Made by a program: the position numbers and the translations under genes. Positions 38,277 to 47,119 of a stretch of 64,000 nucleotides of DNA are shown here, piece after piece (position 1 is the first letter of the stretch; each line of letters starts with the position of its first letter). The DNA is from Desulforhopalus singaporensis (GTDB lineage: Bacteria > Desulfobacterota > Desulfobulbia > Desulfobulbales > Desulfocapsaceae), in the NCBI RefSeq assembly GCF_900104445.1, contig NZ_FNJI01000001.1, positions 205,583 to 269,582 on the forward strand. Reading direction: 5' to 3'. The notes under the pieces were generated by a model that did no database searches, was not told the origin of the DNA, and saw only the letters and a list, made by a program, of their open reading frames with translations.

Positions 38277-38320
38277 GTAACCCTGCAAAATCAGCGGCTG
38301 ATTTTTGCAGGGTTACTCTT
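38277..38320. terminator. Bidirectional hairpin terminator
   Basis: GTAACCCTGCAAAATCAG (38277-38294) pairs with 38298-38316 with one bulge, and a three-base loop. It separates the convergent lipoprotein gene and the minus-strand membrane-protein gene, whose stop falls in the right arm. T-runs are short, so efficiency is uncertain. Confidence 0.6.
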
Positions 38321-39026
38321 TGAGTTGTAGCTGGATAGAGCCGTCGACTACCGCAATTGATTTCACTCCATCACTAAATCCTTTCCAGAACCCTTTGTCG
38401 GTGCCGAACTCTTGTATCAGGTCTATATTTTTCATTCCTCCGAGCCAGCTGTTCGGCATCGGTACGCCCATGAGACTCACCCCCTTGAGCTTGACCACAG
38501 GCCGACCATGACGAAAGGCAATTTCCGCGCCGGCGGCGACTTTGAGAGTCTTGCCCCCCAGTATCGGCAGATCGGGATCCAGCGGGAGAAGTAGTTTGAG
38601 ACTAACTGTGTCCTCGGCAAGGTCGACAGCGACCTTATCGGCAAGGTCCGTATTTTTGGCAAGCATGCCGTTAATTTCCCTCTCCGTCAGGATGACCGTT
38701 CTTGACTCCTCCTCTTCATGATATTTCTCAGGCGTTAGGGTGTTTGTGGTTTGCACTGTGGTGTGAGTGCGGGGCAACCCGGGTGCGGGTGCGGGTGCGG
38801 AGGTGTCGCCTGCGGAAAAAGAGGCGAGCTTGGCTTCGAGTTGCCTGTTTTCTTCAGGGGAAAGGATAACCGGCTCAAAAAGGGGAGGAAAGAGCCAGAA
38901 CCTTACAGCAAGTCCAGCTGCAGCCAGTGCCAGTAACACCGACAGAGCGATCATGGCGACGACCTGCCTGGTGGAAAAGTATGCTGTTGAGCCTGTGGGT
39001 AAATGTTCTGGTGGCGGTAAAGACAT
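38313..39026 (-). CDS. Uncharacterised single-pass membrane protein
   Basis: The protein of 237 residues is anchored by one helix near residues 20-42. A Pro/Ala-rich linker follows, with a short Ala-Pro repeat encoded by a GGTGCG-type triple repeat at about 38781-38800. The C-terminal half (about 115-237) looks like a periplasmic domain with LTEREINGMLAKN and an amphipathic strand-rich pattern, similar in style to YpmS-like (DUF2140) domains, but I cannot confirm the family. The ATG at 39026 has GAGGG 7 bases before it; an upstream frame extension is discarded. No function is proposed. Confidence 0.6.
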   Translation of the reverse strand: MSLPPPEHLPTGSTAYFSTRQVVAMIALSVLLALAAAGLAVRFWLFPPLFEPVILSPEENRQLEAKLASFSAGDTSAPAPAPGLPRTHTTVQTTNTLTPEKYHEEEESRTVILTEREINGMLAKNTDLADKVAVDLAEDTVSLKLLLPLDPDLPILGGKTLKVAAGAEIAFRHGRPVVKLKGVSLMGVPMPNSWLGGMKNIDLIQEFGTDKGFWKGFSDGVKSIAVVDGSIQLQLKE

Positions 39027-39180
39027 GGAACATCCCTCTGTGGGGTAGAGTGAATCCTGTAATAAGGACAGGAAGTGCAGTTGTTGTTTTGCTATAGTAT
39101 AATCGAGTTCATGGTTGTTGTCGGGTAAATATTCGACCAGCGAAAATAGTAGAAATCGCATAATTGCAATGGAGAAAGAT

Positions 39181-39735
39181 ATGACCAAAAGAATTCTGGT
39201 ACCTCTGGCTGAAGGGTTTGAAATGATCGAGGCTTTGGCCGTTGTTGATGTTTTTCGCAGGGGCGGGGTCGTGGTCGACCTGGCAGCCGTCGGCGATACT
39301 CTGCAGGTGACATCTTCTCATCAGGTTGTGGTGATAGCGGATAAACTGCTTCAGGAGTGCAAAGACGAAAGCTATGATCTTATCGTGCTGCCAGGCGGCA
39401 TCCCCGGTGCGGAGAATTTGAAAAACTCGGAATTGCTGGGTGAGCTGCTGAAAAAGCAGAATGAAAAAAAGCTGCTTTACGGGGCTATCTGCGCATCCCC
39501 TGCGGTGGTGCTGAAACATCATGGTCTGCTTGAGGGGAAAAACGCGACCTGTCATCCTCTTTTCGCCGACCGGCTGGAGTCGATGGACCATGCGGGTAAA
39601 AATGTTGTTTTTGACCAAAACTGTGTAACCAGCCGGGGGGCGGGCACGTCGATTGAGTTCGGACTTGAGCTCCTTGCCATTCTGTGCGGCGAAGAGAAAA
39701 AGATAGAAGTTGCAAAGCAGATGGCTCTTCTATAG
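39181..39735 (+). CDS. DJ-1/YajL-family protein
   Basis: The 184 residues are a full DJ-1/PfpI fold. An EGFEMIEA motif near the N-terminus supplies the conserved Glu, and the nucleophile elbow AICASPAVV supplies the conserved Cys. The family includes chaperones and glyoxalase-like deglycases against carbonyl stress; which activity applies here is unknown. The ATG at 39181 has GGAGAAAG upstream. An alternative ATG four codons earlier is less likely. It is divergent from the membrane-protein gene. Confidence 0.9.
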   Translation: MTKRILVPLAEGFEMIEALAVVDVFRRGGVVVDLAAVGDTLQVTSSHQVVVIADKLLQECKDESYDLIVLPGGIPGAENLKNSELLGELLKKQNEKKLLYGAICASPAVVLKHHGLLEGKNATCHPLFADRLESMDHAGKNVVFDQNCVTSRGAGTSIEFGLELLAILCGEEKKIEVAKQMALL

Positions 39736-39831
39736 GCTATGCGCTGCTCCGGCGGTATCGCTTTTTCCGGTCGGGGAGTCAAGCGGTACCTGGCGGATGA
39801 TCCTGCCAGCTGTCGGCTGTGGTTTTAAAAA

Positions 39832-40344
39832 CTATGGCCGCACAACAAGTATCGATCGCAGCAGCCTGTAGGTAAACCCCCATACATAGTAGTCCTGCAG
39901 GGGGAAGGCAGGGAACTTGAGTCCGGGGAGCATTTCGATGTTCTTATGCAGAGAGCCGTTCATAAAACTTTTGGCATCAAGCCAGCAGGCACTTTCTATT
40001 TCGCTGGGCTCAAGGGAAATCTCCGGCTTGGCGGAAAGGGAAAAAAGATAGGGCTGGACCAGGAGCGGACTGTCGTAGTTTCTCCCGGCCGGCTCTGGAT
40101 CCAGTGTCTTTTGCAGAGATTCCCGGCTCAGTATTATTCCGGTCTCTTCCCTGGTTTCCCGAAAACAGGTCTGCAGGATATCGTCGTCTGCCGCATCCAT
40201 GCGCCCTCCCGGAAATGAAAAATGACCGGACCACGGGTCGTCGGGATGGGTAACCCTGCGCAACAGGAGAAAACTCCTTTCAGGGATGCGGCACTCAATG
40301 ATTGCTACTGCTGCAGTAGTAGTAGTTGCAGATGACATCAGCAT
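39832..40344 (-). CDS. Nudix hydrolase, CoA pyrophosphatase-like
   Basis: The 170 residues contain a Nudix box GGRMDAADDDILQTCFRE followed by TREETGI, and before it HFSFPGGRMD, which matches the CoA-pyrophosphatase (NudL-like) subgroup. The enzyme probably cleaves CoA or related nucleotide pyrophosphates. The start codon is uncertain because no clear ribosome site precedes the ATG at 40344. It is convergent with the DJ-1 gene. Confidence 0.82.
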   Translation of the reverse strand: MLMSSATTTTAAVAIIECRIPERSFLLLRRVTHPDDPWSGHFSFPGGRMDAADDDILQTCFRETREETGIILSRESLQKTLDPEPAGRNYDSPLLVQPYLFSLSAKPEISLEPSEIESACWLDAKSFMNGSLHKNIEMLPGLKFPAFPLQDYYVWGFTYRLLRSILVVRP

Positions 40345-40540
40345 GGCTTTTCGTACCGGGGTTGGGACGTTTTGTGTTTGTTATATCCGGTTATTTAAAA
40401 CCTACTTTCTTTATTGAGAAAAGCAAGCTCAATAGTTGACGGGCAAAGATCCGGGAGAAGTTTTACAACAGCCATGGAAAGATTTTGTTTTCCCGGCAAG
40501 AGAGAAGACGCCAAGGTGCAAAAATCAAAAGGAGGACCTT

Positions 40541-40756
40541 ATGGAGCATGATGTGACTTTTTTTCGTCCGTATCCGTTTGTTGTTGGTCAGAAGTTACGG
40601 ATCGTTGAAGGCAGGCGGAAAGGAGACTGGGAGGTAGTTTGTGTCAAGGAGCATAAGGTTACCTTGAGATGTCCCATTTCAAAAAAGGAGTTTGAATGGG
40701 ACAGGTTCTGTTACCTGGTTGAAGAACAAAAGGATATCCGGTGGCCTGCTCCATGA
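40541..40756 (+). CDS. Small uncharacterised protein, 71 residues
   Basis: The ATG at 40541 has AAAGGAGG 5 bases upstream, one of the strongest sites in the window, and the frame closes 18 bases before the NRDE gene. The predicted small protein is strand-rich, with a KGDWEVVCVKEHKVTLRC segment that looks like a small beta-barrel. A 35-codon upstream extension of the frame was not used. I do not recognise the family, and the tight spacing suggests co-transcription with the NRDE and sulfite-reductase genes. Confidence 0.65.
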   Translation: MEHDVTFFRPYPFVVGQKLRIVEGRRKGDWEVVCVKEHKVTLRCPISKKEFEWDRFCYLVEEQKDIRWPAP

Positions 40757-40774
40757 TGGCGCGGGGATTTATCT

Positions 40775-41572
40775 ATGTGTCTGTTGTTCATATCGTATAA
40801 AGGGGCACCGGGGGTGCGGCTGGTCGTTGCGGCAAATCGTGATGAATTTCTCGATCGACCGACAGTTTGTCTTGACGTTATCGACGAAAACAGGAAAATA
40901 TTGGGCGGCCGCGATCTGCGCTGCGGCGGGACCTGGCTGGCGGTGGCTTCGGGCGGGAGAATAGGAGCCATAACCAACTACCGTGATCCGTCGATGACTA
41001 AAGAGAATGCGCCGTCAAGAGGGGATATCATCCTCGATTTTTTGCGGCAAAAGGTGAGCGCCTCTGTATATCTGCATAAGCTCCATCGTCGCAAAAGTGA
41101 ATACAACGGCTTTAATCTTGTTTTAGCCGACGATACCGGGCTCTGGTATTATTCAAACATAAGTTGTGAGATAAAGCAGCTCTTTCCCGGATTTTACGGG
41201 CTGAGCAATCACCTTCTCGATACTCCGTGGCCCAAAGTAGAACGGGGTAAGAAAATGCTTCGACCTCTGATGGAAGGGGTAACGCAGGTGGATCAGAAGT
41301 CGATTTTTCATATCTTAAACGATAGCTGTGTCCCCGATTTCAGCCGATTGCCCGACACTGGCGTCGGACCGGAGTGGGAAAAACTGCTGGGGACAATATT
41401 TATAGACGGTCCCGGGTATGGGACACGGTCATCGGCGGTGGTGACCGTTTATGAAAGCGGCCGGGTGAGTTTTGGTGAACAGACCTATCTGCGTCGTCCC
41501 GATCGCGTCATGTCAACTTTTGTGGTGCAAAAAGAAATGGATCCGCCAGGACAAGCTGGCCGAGATCGGTAA
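40775..41572 (+). CDS. NRDE-domain (TANGO2-like) protein
   Basis: The 265-residue protein starts Met-Cys-Leu-Leu, giving Cys2, and carries the diagnostic VVAANRDEF motif and a GGRDLRCGGTWLA segment. Later motifs include NGFNLVLAD, YGLSNHLLDTPW and YGTRSSAVVTV. The NRDE (TANGO2) family resembles Ntn-hydrolases in fold, and eukaryotic members have been tied to heme and lipid handling. No substrate is predicted here. It is followed 22 bases later by the small sulfite reductase. Confidence 0.88.
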   Translation: MCLLFISYKGAPGVRLVVAANRDEFLDRPTVCLDVIDENRKILGGRDLRCGGTWLAVASGGRIGAITNYRDPSMTKENAPSRGDIILDFLRQKVSASVYLHKLHRRKSEYNGFNLVLADDTGLWYYSNISCEIKQLFPGFYGLSNHLLDTPWPKVERGKKMLRPLMEGVTQVDQKSIFHILNDSCVPDFSRLPDTGVGPEWEKLLGTIFIDGPGYGTRSSAVVTVYESGRVSFGEQTYLRRPDRVMSTFVVQKEMDPPGQAGRDR

Positions 41573-41594
41573 AAAAGGTTGAGGAAAATTTCAG

Positions 41595-42212
41595 ATGAGT
41601 GACGAAGAAAAAGTTAGTGTTACGGTGTTGTTGTCCGGAGGTCGGCTGTCTCTTGAGCTTATGGCAGAGGTGCACCGGGTTGCCGCCCGGTATGGCCTGG
41701 GGATTTATCTCACGACCCTGCAGAACGTAAGGCTCTACAATATACCGAAAAGCAAGGCCGAAGCGGTAAAACAGGAACTTGCAGCTGCAGGCGCCGAATT
41801 CAAGGCGCCCGGAAAATTCCCGCTTCCCCGTGTCTGTATCGGTGAGGATGCGTGTAATCTAGGGTTGATTGACACCATGTGTCTTAGTGAAAAAATCGTC
41901 GGCCGCTTTCATGATAAGCAGCATACCAAGGCCAAATTCAAGATTGCCGTGGCCGGGTGCCAGCTATGCTGTTCCAGTCCGAAAACAACGGACATCGGCG
42001 TCGTGGCGACCCGGGACGGGTATGAACTGTACGCGGGAGGCAAGGGTGGCCCCTTTCCTAAAACAGGAAGACGCATAGGCCAGAAACTTACTGAGGACCA
42101 GGTGGTGGAGATGATAGAGGCCCTTGTATCTTTCCATGACCATAAGACCCTGAAAAAACAGCGAATGTACAAACTGCTAAGTGACCCGGAGTTTCCCTAT
42201 CCGGAGCTATAG
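41595..42212 (+). CDS. Small siroheme-[4Fe-4S] sulfite/nitrite reductase-like protein
   Basis: The 205 residues form one half-module of the sulfite/nitrite reductase family: an N-terminal ferredoxin-like half domain (about 8-70), then the siroheme-[4Fe-4S] signature Cys81-x5-Cys87 and Cys122-x3-Cys126, with an extra Cys125. The length and motif match the low-spin assimilatory-type sulfite reductase known from Desulfovibrio (about 218 residues), which is monomeric. It is much too small for DsrA/DsrB and has no attached ferredoxin. Its physiological role in that family is unsettled. It is co-directional with the NRDE gene. Confidence 0.82.
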   Translation: MSDEEKVSVTVLLSGGRLSLELMAEVHRVAARYGLGIYLTTLQNVRLYNIPKSKAEAVKQELAAAGAEFKAPGKFPLPRVCIGEDACNLGLIDTMCLSEKIVGRFHDKQHTKAKFKIAVAGCQLCCSSPKTTDIGVVATRDGYELYAGGKGGPFPKTGRRIGQKLTEDQVVEMIEALVSFHDHKTLKKQRMYKLLSDPEFPYPEL

Positions 42213-42225
42213 CCACAGGCGTACC

Positions 42226-42771
42226 TCAGGGATGCTTCTTCGGTTCAAGAACAGGCGGGGAAGCGGACTGTTTACCGAGTATGTTGATCAGCGGAACCGG
42301 ATCGAAATACTTCTCAAGGATCACGGTGTTGGCCTGAAGGACGGGAATAGCCTTGGCGGCTATCCGCTGTGCCGAATCGTTAAAGCCGTATTCACGTTTG
42401 ATGTATACCCCTGCAGCGCGTATCAAGGCCTGCAGGGTTTCTTTCAACTGTCCCTGCGCGTCGTACCAGGCGTGCTCAAGTATTTCATGCACTTCGAAAA
42501 AGAGCTGAAGATTCCAGAGAATGACAGCGGCAGCGATAGGGTCGCTCTCTCTGCCGGAAATTTTTTCAAGGGCCTGCAGGTATAATCCATGTCTGGTGTT
42601 GATGTAGCCGGTGTAACAGTCTGCAAGAGACTGCTCCTGATAAAACGCCACGGTTTTTTTTACTATCTCGGTGTCGCCGGTCTCAACAGCCTTGACCAGT
42701 CCTTCTGAGAGGTCGTTCCTGATGTCCCGGCTCAGCCGGTCCTCAAAAGGGTTAAAGAGTAAGTCGTCCAT
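42226..42771 (-). CDS. DUF309 protein
   Basis: The 181-residue protein has the DUF309 motif FFEVHEILEHAWYDA and an ALIRAAGVYIKREYG helix. DUF309 proteins are small, helical and uncharacterised, with conserved His and Glu residues reminiscent of metal ligands. The ATG (42771) directly abuts the stop of the RND gene, so it is the last gene of the efflux operon. This arrangement is only positional; no link to efflux is known to me. Confidence 0.8.
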   Translation of the reverse strand: MDDLLFNPFEDRLSRDIRNDLSEGLVKAVETGDTEIVKKTVAFYQEQSLADCYTGYINTRHGLYLQALEKISGRESDPIAAAVILWNLQLFFEVHEILEHAWYDAQGQLKETLQALIRAAGVYIKREYGFNDSAQRIAAKAIPVLQANTVILEKYFDPVPLINILGKQSASPPVLEPKKHP

Positions 42772-45700
42772 TTATCGCATTTCCTGTTGAACTGAAAGTG
42801 TTGGGTTGCTGTGCCGATGTCGTGCAATAACAAAATATAATACCGGTACGGCCATTCTGCTCACCAGAAGAGAGGCTATTTCCCCGAACATCAAGGAAAT
42901 TGCCAGACCTTGAAAGATGGGGTCGGCGAGAATGACGGAAGCTCCGATGACAACCGCCAGGGCGGTGAGCAGCATCGGTCGGAAGCGGATGGCGCCGGCA
43001 TCGACCACCGCCTTGGTCAAGGGTTCTCCCTCGCGAAGGCGCAGTTCGATAAAATCGACCAAAATGATGGAGTTACGGACAACAATACCCGCCCCGGCCA
43101 TAAATCCGATCATCGAAGTTGCCGTAAAAAACGCGCCGAACCCCCAGTGGGCGGGCAGGATACCAATGAGCGAGAAAGGGATCGCCGCCATCACCACAAG
43201 CGGGGTGACATAGTTTTTAAACCATCCGACCATGAGCATATAGATAAGAACCATGACTACGCAGAAGGCAAGGCCCAGATCGCGGAACACCTCCAGGGTA
43301 ATGTGCCACTCTCCGTCCCATTTCATGGATGGTTCCCGTTTACTGAAGGGCTGGTTCATGTTGAATATTTCAACTTTTTCCACCCGACCGCCGAAGTCCC
43401 GGCCATCCAGGGCGGCGAGCTTGCGGTTGATGTCAAAAATGGCATAGACCGGACTCTCCACCGCGCCGGCGACGTCTCCGGTCACATAGATCACCGGTTT
43501 GAGATTTTTCCGGTAAATGGGCTGCTCCACTTTTTTTTCCGAAACGTTTACAAGTTCGCGCAACGGAACCAGCTTTTCCGGGTCGGTTTTAGAGCGCAGC
43601 GAGATATTGAGAATTGATTCGATCCGTGTTCGGTATTTCAGGGGAAGTTCAAGAACGATGTCGACCGGTTCCTTTTCATTTGCAACATGAAACAGGTCAA
43701 AGGAATAACCTTTTACACCTGTCTCGATGGCTCTGGTGATTTCCTGCTCTGAAATCCCGCTGAGAGCCGCTTTTTCCTTGTCAACCGTGATAACTTTCCT
43801 GGCCCGGTCCTTCTCTCTGAACCAGTCCACGTCGACAACCCCTTCAGTGGATTGCATTATCTTTTTGACTTTTTCGGCCAGTTTTACCCGCGCCTGATCT
43901 GTCGGCCCGTAAATCTCGGCCACCAGGGTCTGCAGGACCGGAGGGCCCGGTGGTACTTCGGCAACCGCAACAGCCGCACCGTATTTGGCGGCGATCTTGC
44001 CAAGAGGCGGTCGTACCCTGGTAGCGATCCCATGGCTTTGTATGTCGCGTCTGGATTTGGGCAACAGGTTTACCTGGATATCGGCCACGGTTGGACCGTT
44101 TCTGAGGAAGTAGTGCCTTACCAGTCCGTTGAAGTTGTATGGCGAGGCGGTTCCGACATAAATCTGGTAATCGGTGACAGCAGGGTCCGTGCGGATAACG
44201 TCGGCCATCTCCAGGGCGACCTTGGCGGTCTGTTCCAGGGTGGTCCCTTCGGGCATGTCAAGAATTACCTGAAACTCGCTCTTGTTGTCAAAAGGAAGCA
44301 TCTTGACCTTGACCTGGCCGAAATAGACCAGGGAGCAGGCACCGAGCAACAGCAGCGTAATGGTGCCGAAGAACAGGATACGCCACCCCGCCCTTGCAAG
44401 CAGGGGGTCCATCACCTTGTGATAGAACCTGGTAAACCAGTCGTCGGGAACCGTGTTGTCGTCGATCTGCTGCCCGCCACCGGGTTTTTTCTTTTTTAAA
44501 ATATGGGTTGCCGCCCAGGGAGTCACGGTGAAGGCGATAACCAGGGAGAACACCATGGCAGCGGAGGAACCGATGGGAATGGGGCGCATATATGGACCCA
44601 TCAGGCCGCCAACGAAAGCCATCGGCAATATGGCCGAAATCACGGCCCAGGTTGCCAGGATGGTGGGATTGCCCACCTCGGCCACCGCCCTGATGGCGAC
44701 CTCTGTTCGTGACTTATCGCGATTTTCCGGGAGCTTATAGTGCCTCACGATGTTTTCAACCACGACAATCGCGTCATCAACCAGGATGCCGATGGAGAAA
44801 ATGAGGGCAAAAAGGGTTATCCGGTTGAGAGTATAGCCGTAAAGGTAGAAAATAAGCAGCGTGAGTGCCAGGGTGGAAGGAATGGCAAGCATTACGACAA
44901 TTGACTCCCTCCATCCGAGGAAAAACAGGATGAGCAGCGCAACGCCGAAAACGGCGATTCCCATGTGGAACAGCAGCTCGTTTGACTTTTCCGAGGCCGT
45001 CGCGCCGTAATCCCTGGTAACAGACACCTCAAGATCGGCGGGGATGAGATCGGCCTTGAGCTTTTCGATCTTGGCGAGAACATCATCGACCACGCTGACT
45101 GCGTTTGCTCCCGGGCGCTTGGCAATCGTCAAAGTGACGGCCGCCTCGACCGTATGGTTGTTGCTGGCGCCATAGAGCACATAGGTGTCGGGTTCCTCGG
45201 GTCCGTCGCGTACTTCCGCCACTTCGTCAAGGTAGACCGGTCGATTGCCGTAGACTCCAACGACGATCCGCCCGACCTCCTTGGCGCTCTGCAGGAAAGA
45301 GCCGGTCTGCAGCTGGATCTGGTTGTTCATCGACTGGAGCGTGCCGGAATGCGATCGGCTGTTTACCCCCGCGATCTTTGGGGCAAGCTCGTTGACGGTA
45401 AGATTCCTTGACGCCAGCAGCAGAGGGTCAAAGGAAATGGTCAGTCGCCTTTTGGTCCCGCCGATGAGCTTGGTTTCTGCAACTTCGGGGATATTCTTGA
45501 TCGCATCGTCCACCTGGGCTGCCAACCGCCGCAGGGTGTAGTGGTCGTATTTTGCGCCGTGAAAAGTAAGCGCCATGATCGGCACGTCGTCGATGGCGTG
45601 AGGCTTGATGATCGGCATATTCACCGAGTGCGGAATCCGGTCGAAATTGGTGGCCAGCTTCTGGTTAAGCCGTACTATTGAGTTTTCCAGGTTCTCCCCA

Positions 45701-46023
45701 ACGTAGAAACGGACAACCAAGAGAGACTGTCCCGCCATGGAGGTAGAATAGATATATTCAACCCCGGGAAGTTCATAGAGCAGTTTCTCCATCGGGATGG
45801 TGAGACGCTGTTCGACTTCTTTCGGCGGAGCTCCGGGCATGCTGACCATTACATCGATCATGGGAACCTTGATCTGCGGTTCCTCTTCCCTTGGCAGCAG
45901 TACAGTAGCCAGAAGTCCGAGAAGCAGTGAGGCGGCAATGAAGAGCGGGGTAAGTTTTGAGGCGACGAAAGCGGAGGCGAGACGTCCGGCAAAACCACTG
46001 GTGTTAATCGAGGAAGGTTTCAT
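42772..46023 (-). CDS. RND (AcrB-like) efflux transporter
   Basis: Proton-driven exporter of the inner membrane with large periplasmic loops. The 1083 residues start at ATG 46023, chosen because 39 upstream codons of the same frame overlap the MFP gene end. Membrane segments and RND motifs are evident: an early PREEEPQIKVP segment, an FLGWRESIVVMLAI segment, FSIGILVDDAIVVVENI with the proton-relay acidic pair, and a later GAGIVVRNSIILVDFIELR. It belongs to the AcrB/CusA-like HAE families, but the substrate cannot be deduced. It is the third gene of tolC-MFP-RND. Confidence 0.9.
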   Translation of the reverse strand: MKPSSINTSGFAGRLASAFVASKLTPLFIAASLLLGLLATVLLPREEEPQIKVPMIDVMVSMPGAPPKEVEQRLTIPMEKLLYELPGVEYIYSTSMAGQSLLVVRFYVGENLENSIVRLNQKLATNFDRIPHSVNMPIIKPHAIDDVPIMALTFHGAKYDHYTLRRLAAQVDDAIKNIPEVAETKLIGGTKRRLTISFDPLLLASRNLTVNELAPKIAGVNSRSHSGTLQSMNNQIQLQTGSFLQSAKEVGRIVVGVYGNRPVYLDEVAEVRDGPEEPDTYVLYGASNNHTVEAAVTLTIAKRPGANAVSVVDDVLAKIEKLKADLIPADLEVSVTRDYGATASEKSNELLFHMGIAVFGVALLILFFLGWRESIVVMLAIPSTLALTLLIFYLYGYTLNRITLFALIFSIGILVDDAIVVVENIVRHYKLPENRDKSRTEVAIRAVAEVGNPTILATWAVISAILPMAFVGGLMGPYMRPIPIGSSAAMVFSLVIAFTVTPWAATHILKKKKPGGGQQIDDNTVPDDWFTRFYHKVMDPLLARAGWRILFFGTITLLLLGACSLVYFGQVKVKMLPFDNKSEFQVILDMPEGTTLEQTAKVALEMADVIRTDPAVTDYQIYVGTASPYNFNGLVRHYFLRNGPTVADIQVNLLPKSRRDIQSHGIATRVRPPLGKIAAKYGAAVAVAEVPPGPPVLQTLVAEIYGPTDQARVKLAEKVKKIMQSTEGVVDVDWFREKDRARKVITVDKEKAALSGISEQEITRAIETGVKGYSFDLFHVANEKEPVDIVLELPLKYRTRIESILNISLRSKTDPEKLVPLRELVNVSEKKVEQPIYRKNLKPVIYVTGDVAGAVESPVYAIFDINRKLAALDGRDFGGRVEKVEIFNMNQPFSKREPSMKWDGEWHITLEVFRDLGLAFCVVMVLIYMLMVGWFKNYVTPLVVMAAIPFSLIGILPAHWGFGAFFTATSMIGFMAGAGIVVRNSIILVDFIELRLREGEPLTKAVVDAGAIRFRPMLLTALAVVIGASVILADPIFQGLAISLMFGEIASLLVSRMAVPVLYFVIARHRHSNPTLSVQQEMR

Positions 46024-46060
46024 GGTCTGTTTTTGGTTTGAAGAAAAAGATAAAGCCTCG

Positions 46061-47119
46061 CTACCGGACAACGATGGGCTGCCCGTTCTCAAGAACACGG
46101 TCGGTGCCGATAATAACCAGCTCGTCCTGGGACAGACCACTTACAATTTCAATCATTTTTTCTCCAGTGACAAACGGGATCACAGCTCCTGTCTTGACCA
46201 GCCTGATATGCGCAGTCCGGCCGTCGGCGACAAACACACGCTCCATCTGTCCGTATGGAGCAAGGGCCGACACGGGAATTATGAGATTGTCGTTCCCGGC
46301 AAGCGGAAACATTACCCTGGCGAACTGGCCTGAGCGCAGGTTGGGGGCAGGGTGCACTTTTAGTTTTATTGGGCTGGTGTGGGAGGCGGGGTCGGATGTT
46401 GGTGAAATCTCCGTGATAACGCCCGTCAGCTGTTTTCCAGCAGCCGGAACGTGTACTGTCAGCTGCTGGCCCAGGCTCAGGGTGTGCACGAGCGCTTCGG
46501 GAATGTCGGTTAAGACCTGCAGTTCGTTTTCACTTTCTATCTGCAGCAGCGGTTTGCCCGGGGTGGCAAGATCTCCCGCGTTGGCAAACTTGTGGGTGAC
46601 AATGCCTGCAAAGGGCGATTTTATCCTGGTATAATTAAGCATTGTCCGGGATTCCCGGAAGCTTGCGGCAGCTATGTTTACCGTGTCCCGCAGGTTTTTT
46701 ACCGACTCAGGGGTCGCAGCGTTTTTTAACAGCAGCTTCTGCTCCCTGGCGAGGTTGCGCTCAGCTTGTTCCAGTTGTGCTTTGGCCTGCTGAACCTGGG
46801 CCGAGATCTCTCCGGCACTGATCTCAACCAGGAGATCGTCCTTATTTATCCGCGACCCGGGACTTACCGGGAGCGAGATGATGTTGCCTGAAATCTTTGC
46901 CGAAATCTTTGCCCGGTCGACCGCTTCAACAGTACCGACCAACTCGATCTGGTTGGTTGCGGTACGTTTAACCACCCTGGCAACCGTCACCGCGGCTTCG
47001 GGCAGCTGGCGCACCTCAGGGTTCGTCTCAGTGGGTTCCTTTTCGCAGCCGGACAGTGCAGTCACAATGAAAAAGATAAAGATGACTGGAATTACATGAT
47101 TGAAATATTTATGCTTCAT
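46061..47119 (-). CDS. Periplasmic adaptor (membrane fusion) lipoprotein
   Basis: Links the RND pump to TolC. The 352 residues have an N-terminal lipoprotein signal with ALSGC lipobox (Cys25), a barrel-sandwich segment (GTVEAVDRAKISAKISG), a coiled-coil hairpin of about 60 residues (for example QVQQAKAQLEQAERNLA), and a beta-barrel and membrane-proximal domain. Its start overlaps the tolC stop by ATGA. It is 37 bases upstream of the RND gene start. Confidence 0.9.
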   Translation of the reverse strand: MKHKYFNHVIPVIFIFFIVTALSGCEKEPTETNPEVRQLPEAAVTVARVVKRTATNQIELVGTVEAVDRAKISAKISGNIISLPVSPGSRINKDDLLVEISAGEISAQVQQAKAQLEQAERNLAREQKLLLKNAATPESVKNLRDTVNIAAASFRESRTMLNYTRIKSPFAGIVTHKFANAGDLATPGKPLLQIESENELQVLTDIPEALVHTLSLGQQLTVHVPAAGKQLTGVITEISPTSDPASHTSPIKLKVHPAPNLRSGQFARVMFPLAGNDNLIIPVSALAPYGQMERVFVADGRTAHIRLVKTGAVIPFVTGEKMIEIVSGLSQDELVIIGTDRVLENGQPIVVR

